From Elusimicrobiota bacterium (lineage in GTDB: Bacteria > Elusimicrobiota > Elusimicrobia > UBA1565 > JACRDR01), in NCBI GenBank assembly GCA_016212845.1, contig JACRDR010000483.1, forward strand, positions 1 to 9,418: 9,418 nt of DNA, read 5' to 3'. This document shows, piece after piece, positions 1 through 4,974 of the stretch; the stretch's first letter is position 1; each line of letters begins with the position of its first letter. Below the pieces are notes generated by a model. It made no database searches, was not told where the DNA came from, and worked only from the letters and a program-made list of their open reading frames with translations. The translations under genes and the position numbers were made by a program.

Positions 1-304
1 AGTCTTCGGCTTCAAGATCACGATCATCGCCTCGCGCCCGAACGTGGACGGCGAGCCGCTGCGCAAGGAGTGGCGCAACCTGGCCTCGCAGTTCGTCTTC
101 AACGAAGTACGGGACACGAAGCACAACGTTTTGAAGCAGGGCAACTACGTCGTCTATTTCGGCGACTCCGACTCGGATATCATCGAGGGGCGGCAGGCCC
201 GGGTCCTGCCCATTCGGATCAAGCGCAGCTCGAAGTCCTCTTATAAGGAGGACTACCACCCGGGCACCCTCAACGAGCTGATCCTCCCGCTGTCCGACTA
301 CTAG
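1..304 (+). CDS. Class B (AphA-like) HAD acid phosphatase, C-terminal part
   Basis: The gene is cut by the window edge; the reading frame starts at base 2 and about 100 C-terminal residues are visible. Three HAD phosphatase landmarks can be read in order: a motif II region I-I-A-S-R-P (Ser about visible residue 11), a motif III lysine in D-T-K-H-N (about residue 40), and motif IV F-G-D-S-D-S-D-I (about residues 53-60) carrying the Mg-binding aspartates. The end, with I-R-I-K-R-S-S-K-S-S-Y-K and a final L-S-D-Y, follows the C-terminus of E. coli AphA closely (I-R-I-L-R...S-T-Y...S-E-Y). Class B enzymes are usually secreted nonspecific phosphomonoesterases, but the nucleophile motif and any signal peptide lie outside the window. 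The TAG stop is at 302-304 and its last base belongs to a palindrome. The family call is fairly sure; substrate and location are inferred. Confidence 0.75.
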   Translation, partial: VFGFKITIIASRPNVDGEPLRKEWRNLASQFVFNEVRDTKHNVLKQGNYVVYFGDSDSDIIEGRQARVLPIRIKRSSKSSYKEDYHPGTLNELILPLSDY

Positions 305-336
305 AGTCAATTTGGGGACAGTCCCCAAATTGACTC
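304..336. repeat. 33-nt perfect palindrome with GGGGAC-A-GTCCCC core, overlapping a stop codon
   Basis: Arms of 16 bases (304-319 and 321-336) are exact reverse complements around a single central A at 320. The left arm begins on the last base of the phosphatase TAG stop. The core GGGGAC-A-GTCCCC resembles the core of the palindrome at 9161-9201 (GGGGTC-T-GACCCC), while the outer arms of the two differ. There is no T-run after it, so it is not a classical intrinsic terminator. It could stabilise the mRNA 3' end, act as a factor-assisted terminator, or be a REP-like dispersed element. The structure is certain; the role is inferred. Confidence 0.85.
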
Positions 337-366
337 CGTGGCTGGTGCCGGATGTTTGGTCGCCCC

Positions 367-592
367 GCGGGACCTAGGACCCGCCGCTTTCCAGCCTCTA
401 CGGCCCTCGTTCCTCCGCCGGTTCCGGCTATCCTCATCCCGTAGCTCATTGACTCGCGGGTGACAGTTAGGGCCCGCGCCTGGAGCAAACCGTGTAGTCC
501 GGCGAATACGGCGCCGGAGAATCTACGACCTCGCCAAGTAACGAGGGGGGCCACGGGAGGAAGGCGGCGTCCGCCGCCCTCCTTCCGTTTTT
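367..592 (+). ncRNA. Candidate structured RNA ending in an intrinsic terminator
   Basis: The 305-647 stretch has no convincing gene but is packed with stem-forming sequence. On the plus strand I can pair 367-371 with 380-384, 417-421 with 424-428 (loop TT), 455-460 with 473-478, a two-part stem 494-497 with 523-526 enclosing 499-504 with 512-517, and 529-533 with 542-546. The series ends in the terminator at 553-592. I looked for signatures of RNase P RNA, tmRNA, SRP RNA and the common riboswitches on both strands and recognised none. It could be an independent small RNA, a leader that attenuates the zinc-ribbon gene at 648, or merely GC-rich DNA that pairs by chance. No good promoter was found; TATCCT at 429-434 lacks a -35 box. 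Confidence 0.35.
553..592 (+). terminator. Strong intrinsic terminator upstream of the zinc-ribbon gene
   Basis: Bases 553-568 pair with 573-588 around a GTCC tetraloop, with one A-C mismatch (562/579) and one G-U wobble (557/584), giving a roughly 15-pair GC-rich stem. A run of five T follows at 588-592. This is a complete rho-independent terminator on the plus strand, and it would end transcripts coming from the phosphatase or the structured region before the gene at 648. A second 9-bp inverted repeat, 586-594 with 603-611, shares bases 586-588 and the T-run with it, so the two stems compete. Confidence 0.75.
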
Positions 593-647
593 CGTTCGTC
601 CCCGAAAAACGTAGGCGCGAGCCCCGCGGGCGGAGCGGGGGTATCGG

Positions 648-1493
648 ATGAACGGTTCTCGAACGGTCTCTTGGACGCAGGCGCTGGCCGAGTTGGGCGT
701 CGTGCTTCGATTGGACGCGGAGGAGGCGGAGAAGCTGCTGGACGCCGCCTGCGAGGGCGCGCCTACCCGCTGCCGCCGCTGCGCGGGCGAACGCCTCTAC
801 GAGCTCAACGGCGGGCGCCTGCGCTGCGCGAAGTGCAAGTACTCCTTCTACAAGCACACCGGGCGCTGGCTCGGACGCCATCGGCTGCCCGCCAAGACGT
901 GGCTCGCCGCGATCAAGGCATTCGAATTGGGGCTGGGGCATCAGGCTTTGGCCCAGGTCTGCGAACTGAGCCTGCCGACGGCGGCCGAGCTTGAGAAGAC
1001 GATCCAGATGAGCATCGCGGTCTCGGACGCGTCGTGGGTCGGGGCGGTGAAGGCATGCGACTCGGGCGTCGGCATCCCGCGGCGCTTCAGGGCCGAAGCC
1101 TCGGGCGCGTCTTTCCGGGTGGAGCCCGTGGGCGAAGGCGCGGACGGACCGGTCGTCGAGATGCCCGAGCACGAGGCGCTTCGCGCTTTCCGGATGGGCG
1201 TGCGCCGCTGGGCGAAGCTGCCCGCCGACCGCTTCGCGCTGAAGCTCAAGGAGTGGCAGGTCCGCTCGACGCACGAAGGTTCGCTGTTCGAGCTGGCGCT
1301 CGATTCCTTGGTGCGCTACATGCCGGCCGGAATCAACGAGCGCAAGGGCGGCGTGACGAGCGTGCTGCACCCGGGCGCGAAGCGACCGGAGAGCCCTTTA
1401 GGGCATCATCCGAAGCATCATGGAAAAAGGGGTCAGGCCCTTCGTCAACATTCTCCGTCAACATTCTCCCGGGAGCCGGTGCTCGTCGCGTAA
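648..1493 (+). CDS. Zinc-ribbon/HTH protein derived from an IS1595-like transposase N-terminus
   Basis: The product has 281 residues. A zinc ribbon, C42-x2-C45-x14-C60-x2-C63, is followed by K-Y-S-F-Y-K-H-T-G-R-W-L and a helical segment (about 80-118) that could form a helix-turn-helix. This order and spacing match the N-terminal part of IS1595/ISXO2-type transposases, where a C-x2-C ribbon is followed by a (S/T)-G-T motif, I-P-L-x-x-W and a DNA-binding helix pair. The DDE catalytic domain expected next is not recognisable: residues 125-250 show no acidic triad and no terminal inverted repeats flank the gene. I infer a domesticated or remnant DNA-binding protein. From about residue 258 the sequence runs through a repeat-like tract (1424-1469), so the natural C-terminus may have been replaced. 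The SD is weak (GGAG near 629-632), which leaves the start uncertain. Function is unknown. Confidence 0.55.
   Translation: MNGSRTVSWTQALAELGVVLRLDAEEAEKLLDAACEGAPTRCRRCAGERLYELNGGRLRCAKCKYSFYKHTGRWLGRHRLPAKTWLAAIKAFELGLGHQALAQVCELSLPTAAELEKTIQMSIAVSDASWVGAVKACDSGVGIPRRFRAEASGASFRVEPVGEGADGPVVEMPEHEALRAFRMGVRRWAKLPADRFALKLKEWQVRSTHEGSLFELALDSLVRYMPAGINERKGGVTSVLHPGAKRPESPLGHHPKHHGKRGQALRQHSPSTFSREPVLVA
1424..1469. repeat. GGGGTCAGGCCC element with 13-bp tandem duplication
   Basis: An A-run and GGGGTCAGGCCCTT lead into two exact head-to-tail copies of a 13-base unit beginning CGTCAAC (1443-1455 and 1456-1468). The GGGGTC core matches the half-site of the palindrome at 9161-9201, but here the second half is imperfect, leaving only AAGGG/CCCTT complementary. 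It lies inside the 3' end of the zinc-ribbon reading frame and changes its composition. It is probably a degenerate member of the same hairpin-repeat group. The duplication is certain; family membership is inferred. Confidence 0.55.
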
Positions 1494-1511
1494 GAAGGGT
1501 CTGGCGGGCTC

Positions 1512-1545
1512 CGCGCCCTCCCCCTATACTCGGGGGGAGGGCGCG
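1512..1545 (+). promoter_or_regulatory. 13-bp inverted repeat enclosing a -10 box and the cyclase ribosome binding site
   Basis: Arms 1512-1524 and 1533-1545 are exact reverse complements (almost all G and C) around the 8-base loop TATACTCG. The right arm holds the only SD-like sequence of the cyclase (GGGGAGG, about 1534-1540) and ends on the first G of its GTG start. The loop contains TATACT (1525-1530), a near-consensus sigma70 -10 box, although no good -35 lies 16-18 bases upstream (TGGCGG at 1502). A read-through RNA would fold this stem and hide the SD. An RNA begun from the TATACT box would start near 1537 and lack the left arm. The element could also be a protein-binding operator. Confidence 0.6.
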
Positions 1546-3863
1546 TGCGGATATTCCACAAGCTTTTCCTGCTTTTGGCGGCGGTCTCCGCGCTGCCTTT
1601 GGCCGCGGCCTCCGGCCTCCTGATCTGGCGCTCCGCCGCGGAGCAGCGCGTCATCCTCAAGCTCATCGGCGACACCTGGATCGACACGACGGAGGTCGGC
1701 CAGAGGACGGTCTCCAAACAGGCGTGGCGCTCGCATCAGAGGCTCGTCGAGGATCGAGCCGCGGCGCTCGAGTCCGCTTTCGAGACGATCCGCCGGTCCG
1801 TGCAGCTCGAGCGCGTGCTCCTCGAGCAGGCGGTGGCCGACGACCTGCCCAAGCACCCGGCGCCGCTATTCGAGGGCAACGAGCTCGCCGATCTCTACGA
1901 GAAAAAGGACCCCAGGTTCCTCGCCATGCGCGGCAAGGAGCCCTACGGCATGTACCGGCTCGTCCCGGGCGCCGCGCTTGCGGACAAGAAGCCGCTCATC
2001 GACCGGCTCATGCAGCTCGCCCCGTTCTTCGCGCAGAACCACCGGACGCTGCCGTGGATCAAGTCGTCCTACGTCTACTACGACGGCGTGATGTTCGGCT
2101 ACCCCGGCGGCGGCCGCTTTCCGGCCGACTACGATCCGCGGGAGCGCTACTGGCTGCGGAAGGCGCAGGACAAGCAGCGCCTGGTGTGGACCAAGATGTA
2201 CCGGGACAAGGACGGAGACCTCTGCATCACCTACGTCGACCCGGTCCTGCGCGAAGACAAGTCCCTCCTCGGCGCCGCCGCGATCGACATCCGCGTCGAC
2301 GACCTGCTCCACAAGCTCTTCGACTTCTCCGATCTTCCGGTGACCGACGCCCTGCTGCTCGACTACAAGGGCCGCGTGCGCGCCAGCGCGACCTTCGGCC
2401 GCGGGACGAAGATCTCCGTCGAGGACTTGATGAACGAGGGCAAGCCGTTCCTCGAGATGAAGTCTCTCGCCGGAAACCTCAAGCCCGTCTACCAGGCGAT
2501 CCGGGCGAACTCCAAGATCACGAGCGGCATCCTCACCGGCGACGGCAAGAGGCTGGATGACGCGGACCTCTCCGGCGTCGACGACCTCTACACCTACGCC
2601 CGCGTGCTCGCCGTGATGAACGACGACATGAAGACGGACTGGTACTACATCGTCCGCACGCCGATCGCGCCCATCCTCAAGCCGGTGGGCGACATCCGCA
2701 GCGCGTTCTCGGGGCTGGAGAGCTCGTTATCGAAGTCCATCGACCGCCAGGCGGAGCGGCGCGGCCTGCAGGCGTTCCTGGTGGTGGCCGCGGTCCTGCT
2801 GATCGCCTCGGTGTTCGCGTTCAAGGGGGCGCGGGCGACCGCGCGTCCGCTCGTCGAGATCGCCGCGATCGCCGAGACCATCAGCCAGGGCGACTTCGAC
2901 AAGCGGCTCGTGGTCACTTCCAAGGACGAGGTCGGACAGGCCCAGCAGGCGATCAACAAGATGGCCGCCGAGCTCAAGAAGGGTGTCTTCCTCCAGAACA
3001 CCTTCAAGCGCTACGTCGCGCCCTCCGTCGTCGAGCAGTTGATAAAGGATCCCGAGAACGTCAGGCTCGGAGGCGACCGCCGGCACATGACGGTGTTCTT
3101 CTCGGACGTCTCCGGCTTCACCACCTTGGCCGAGCACATGGACGCCGAGGCGCTCGTCGAGCTCATCAACGAGTACCTGAGCGCGATGACTCTCTGCATC
3201 TTCGCCCAGGAGGGCACGATCGACAAGTACGAGGGCGACGCGATCGTGGCGTTCTGGGGCGCGCCGCTCGTCCAGGCCGACCACGCGACGCGCGCGTGCC
3301 AGGCGGCGCTCGACGCTTTCGTCGCGCTCGACGCCCTCCACCACAAGTGGCTCAAGCTCGGCTTGCCGCTGCTCGACATGCGCATCGGCCTCAACACCGG
3401 GCACATGGTCGTCGGCAACATGGGCTCGATGGTGAAGATGGACTACACCGTGCTCGGCGACGCGGTGAACCTGGGCTCGCGGCTCGAGGGCGCCAGCCGC
3501 GCCTACGGCACGCACATCCTGCTCGGCGAGGACACCTTCATGGCGGCCAAGGACGCGATCGAGGCCCGTGAGCTCGACCTGCTGGCCGTGAAGGGCCGCA
3601 AGCACTCCGTCCGCGTCTACGAGCTCTTGGGGATGAAGGGCAAGACGGCCGAGGACAAGCTCAACGCCGCGCGGGTGTTCGAGGCCGGGCTCACTGCCTA
3701 CCGCTCCCGCGACTGGGACGCGGCCGAGTCCAAGTTCCGGGAGGCGGACCGCATCGCCGGCGGCGACTCGCCGTCGCGCACCTTCCTCGCCAGGCTGGAC
3801 CGCTACCGGGTCCAACCGCCGCCGCCCGACTGGCGGGGCGTCCACACCCTCACCGAAAAATAG
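1545..3863 (+). CDS. Membrane adenylate cyclase with Cache sensor and HAMP domain
   Basis: The product has 772 residues from a GTG start. Order: signal-anchor/TM1 (about 6-28); an extracytoplasmic dCache-like sensor (about 35-390) with the typical Y-V-Y-Y-D-G...D-P-R-E-R-Y-W...G-A-A-A-I-D-I motifs (about 176-250); TM2 (about 407-427); HAMP linker (about 428-480); class III nucleotide cyclase domain (about 511-690); and a short TPR-like tail. The catalytic set is complete: metal-binding D521 (F-S-D-V-S-G-F) and D565 (Y-E-G-D-A), adenine-selecting K561 and D633 (M-D-Y-T-V-L-G-D), and transition-state N642 and R646. The K/D pair points to ATP rather than GTP, so the product should be cAMP made in response to a periplasmic ligand. 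The start is set by the SD inside the inverted repeat at 1512-1545. It converges on the YCII gene, with only 18 bases between the stops. Family is sure; the ligand is unknown. Confidence 0.93.
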   Translation: MRIFHKLFLLLAAVSALPLAAASGLLIWRSAAEQRVILKLIGDTWIDTTEVGQRTVSKQAWRSHQRLVEDRAAALESAFETIRRSVQLERVLLEQAVADDLPKHPAPLFEGNELADLYEKKDPRFLAMRGKEPYGMYRLVPGAALADKKPLIDRLMQLAPFFAQNHRTLPWIKSSYVYYDGVMFGYPGGGRFPADYDPRERYWLRKAQDKQRLVWTKMYRDKDGDLCITYVDPVLREDKSLLGAAAIDIRVDDLLHKLFDFSDLPVTDALLLDYKGRVRASATFGRGTKISVEDLMNEGKPFLEMKSLAGNLKPVYQAIRANSKITSGILTGDGKRLDDADLSGVDDLYTYARVLAVMNDDMKTDWYYIVRTPIAPILKPVGDIRSAFSGLESSLSKSIDRQAERRGLQAFLVVAAVLLIASVFAFKGARATARPLVEIAAIAETISQGDFDKRLVVTSKDEVGQAQQAINKMAAELKKGVFLQNTFKRYVAPSVVEQLIKDPENVRLGGDRRHMTVFFSDVSGFTTLAEHMDAEALVELINEYLSAMTLCIFAQEGTIDKYEGDAIVAFWGAPLVQADHATRACQAALDAFVALDALHHKWLKLGLPLLDMRIGLNTGHMVVGNMGSMVKMDYTVLGDAVNLGSRLEGASRAYGTHILLGEDTFMAAKDAIEARELDLLAVKGRKHSVRVYELLGMKGKTAEDKLNAARVFEAGLTAYRSRDWDAAESKFREADRIAGGDSPSRTFLARLDRYRVQPPPPDWRGVHTLTEK

Positions 3864-3882
3864 CCGGCCCGGCTTCCCGGCT
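3856..3882 (-). terminator. Intrinsic terminator of the minus-strand operon, inside convergent gene ends
   Basis: Read on the minus strand, bases 3882-3877 (AGCCGG) pair with 3867-3862 (CCGGCT), and a run of five T (3860-3856) follows. This is a compact rho-independent terminator for the YCII gene. It starts on the last base of that gene's TGA and its T-run lies within the last codons of the cyclase on the other strand, so one element occupies both gene ends. The plus strand lacks a T-run, so any stop for the cyclase here would be weaker. Confidence 0.65.
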
Positions 3883-4274
3883 CAGGGCAGGCAGCGGCCT
3901 CTTTCGGTCCACCAGGCGAGGATCTCTCCGCGCAGGCGCCCGTTTTGGATCGCCGGATCGGTGGCGAGGAGCCGCTCCACCTCTTCCTTGTCGGGCACGT
4001 CGAAGATGAAGATCCCGCGGAGCGGTCCTCCGTCGTCGAAGGGGCCGGCGACGGCGAGTTTCCCTTGCTGCACCAAGCGGTCGATGTTGTCCCTATGGCC
4101 GCGCTGGACGCGCTCGATCTCTTCGGGCGTGCCGCCTTGGTTCGGGCCGGCTTTCAGGTTCACGAACCAGTACTGTTTGAACTCGGGCTGCGCCTTCGCG
4201 GCGGCAGCCGAGTAGCCGGCGGCGAGGCCGAGGAGAAGCGCCCCCGCGGCGGTGAGGACGGTGTTTCGAGTCAT
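3882..4274 (-). CDS. Exported YCII-domain (YciI-like) protein
   Basis: The product has 130 residues. It starts with a signal peptide (M-T-R-N, hydrophobic stretch about 6-20, Ala-rich cleavage region about 23-29). A YCII-related domain follows (about 34-125), a ferredoxin-like alpha/beta fold. Visible YciI features are the H-R-D-N-I-D-R-L helix start (H60), G-K-L-A-V-A-G-P-F-D-D-G (71-82), the strand G-I-F-I-F-D-V, a helix E-E-V-E-R-L-L, and A-T-D-P-A-I-Q-N-G (104-112) before a strand ending in W-W. YciI proteins are mostly cytoplasmic and of unclear activity, so the exported form is a little unusual. The start at 4274 is set by AAAGGAG five bases upstream; an open frame continues further upstream to 4700 but overlaps the neighbouring gene and has no homology-like content. 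Second gene of a two-gene operon, 11 bases after the repeat protein. Confidence 0.8.
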   Translation of the reverse strand: MTRNTVLTAAGALLLGLAAGYSAAAAKAQPEFKQYWFVNLKAGPNQGGTPEEIERVQRGHRDNIDRLVQQGKLAVAGPFDDGGPLRGIFIFDVPDKEEVERLLATDPAIQNGRLRGEILAWWTERGRCLP

Positions 4275-4285
4275 CGGTGCTCCTT

Positions 4286-4786
4286 TCAGTCGATGTGGCG
4301 AAAGCCCACGACGTCGTCCCACACGATCCGGCCGTCGTCGTAGAGGCGGAAGGCGGTCGCGTTGACTCCGACGTGCCGGTCGTTCTTGTAGATCGAGCGG
4401 TTCACGTCCGTCCAGGCGACGTCGCCGCTGTCGGCCGCGATCTCCCATTTCTTCGCGGCGTTGCCGAGAAAGGTCTCGTTGCGCCAGAGGGTCTCGGCGA
4501 CGTCCTTCCAGACCGCGTCGCCGGTCCAGCGGACCGCCTTGAACTCGACCGCGTTCACGCCGACGTGCCGCTCGTTCTTGTAGATCGAGCGGTTGATGTC
4601 CGTCCAAACGACGTCGCCGTTGCACGCGAGCTCCCATTTGACCGCCGAGACGCCGATGACGCGGCCGTCCTTGACCAGGCTGCGGTTGACGTCGAGCCAA
4701 ACCACCGCCTCATGGCAGGCGTTGCGGCCGGGGAGCGTTTGGGCGAGGACGGGGAAGCTGAGGAGCGCGGCGAGAAGACTGAGCAT
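4286..4786 (-). CDS. Exported protein of four to five W-x-D repeats of about 32 residues
   Basis: The product has 166 residues from an ATG preceded by a clear GGAGG with six-base spacing; the frame is open upstream to 4969 but without a better SD. A short signal peptide (1-15, L-L-A-A-L-L-S-F-P-V-L-A, then Gln) is followed by repeats anchored on Trp 30, 61, 93, 125 and 156. The consensus is about D-V-V-W-T-D-V-N-R-S-I-Y-K-N-x-R-H-V-G-V-N-A-x-x-F plus a short variable part ending in G. Repeats two and four are nearly identical in DNA as well (about 4370-4430 and 4560-4620), showing a recent internal duplication of a two-repeat block. C24 and C55 might form a disulfide. I do not recognise the family. 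The spacing suggests a small beta-rich repeat fold with exposed aromatic residues, perhaps a binding protein. Expressed with the YCII gene. Confidence 0.7.
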   Translation of the reverse strand: MLSLLAALLSFPVLAQTLPGRNACHEAVVWLDVNRSLVKDGRVIGVSAVKWELACNGDVVWTDINRSIYKNERHVGVNAVEFKAVRWTGDAVWKDVAETLWRNETFLGNAAKKWEIAADSGDVAWTDVNRSIYKNDRHVGVNATAFRLYDDGRIVWDDVVGFRHID

Positions 4787-4829
4787 CGAGAACCTCCGAT
4801 GCCGCCGCCGGGTCGCGGCTTGGACCTCC

Positions 4830-4835
4830 ATTATA
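4830..4835 (-). promoter_or_regulatory. TATAAT -10 box for the minus-strand operon
   Basis: Read on the minus strand, TATAAT matches the sigma70 -10 consensus exactly and lies 44 bases upstream of the repeat-protein ATG, leaving a leader of about 35 bases with a GGAGG SD. No good -35 box is seen 16-18 bases further upstream (sequence near TGGGGC). The box lies in the 188-base divergent intergenic region shared with the transporter gene. Confidence 0.5.
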
Positions 4836-4941
4836 AAGGACGGGCGGCCGGCGCCCCAGAGCCATCCGGTTCGGTCCCCGTAGGCCCTTTGGCCCGCCGG
4901 GTTTTTCCCCAATGTCTCTATTCCGGCCGGGCGGTCCGGGT

Positions 4942-4947
4942 TATACT
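4942..4947 (+). promoter_or_regulatory. TATACT -10-like box for the transporter operon
   Basis: TATACT (five of six matches to the sigma70 -10) sits 27 bases before the transporter ATG at 4975, which would give a leader of about 20 bases with a GAGG SD at 4963-4966. A recognisable -35 is missing. The same hexamer is found before the cyclase (1525-1530). Placing the promoter here argues against the upstream ATG at 4912 as the start. Confidence 0.4.
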
Positions 4948-4974
4948 GGAGCGCCCTGTTTCGAGGCACCCAAC

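Noticed and set aside
449..472. TTGACT as a -35 box of a promoter in the structured region
   Set aside because: No -10-like sequence lies 16-19 bases downstream; the region there is GGGCCCGC.
270..1370. 366-codon open frame on the minus strand
   Set aside because: It spans the phosphatase end, a structured non-coding stretch and the zinc-ribbon gene, is full of Arg/Pro/Gly/His as expected for an antisense shadow in GC-rich DNA, and shows no motif.
1034..2560. 508-codon open frame on the plus strand crossing from the zinc-ribbon gene into the cyclase
   Set aside because: Its translation is Arg/Pro/Ala-rich low-complexity sequence, and the overlapping cyclase frame has complete domain signatures.
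2727..3845. 372-codon minus-strand open frame opposite the cyclase domain
   Set aside because: Val/Glu/Arg/His-rich shadow of the cyclase codons with no start context or family resemblance.
4370..4620. DNA repeat of about 60 bases occurring twice 192 bases apart, considered as an independent repeat element
   Set aside because: Both copies are in frame within the W-x-D protein gene and encode its second and fourth repeats, so they are explained by the protein repeat.
4787..4969. N-terminal extension of the W-x-D repeat protein
   Set aside because: The ATG at 4786 has a perfect GGAGG and begins a signal peptide; the extension contains the TATAAT box and would bury the signal peptide.
4912..4974. 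Upstream ATG that would add 21 residues to the transporter
   Set aside because: No SD, Pro/Gly-rich non-membrane residues, and a -10-like box at 4942-4947 inside the extension; ATG 4975 has a GAGG at good spacing.
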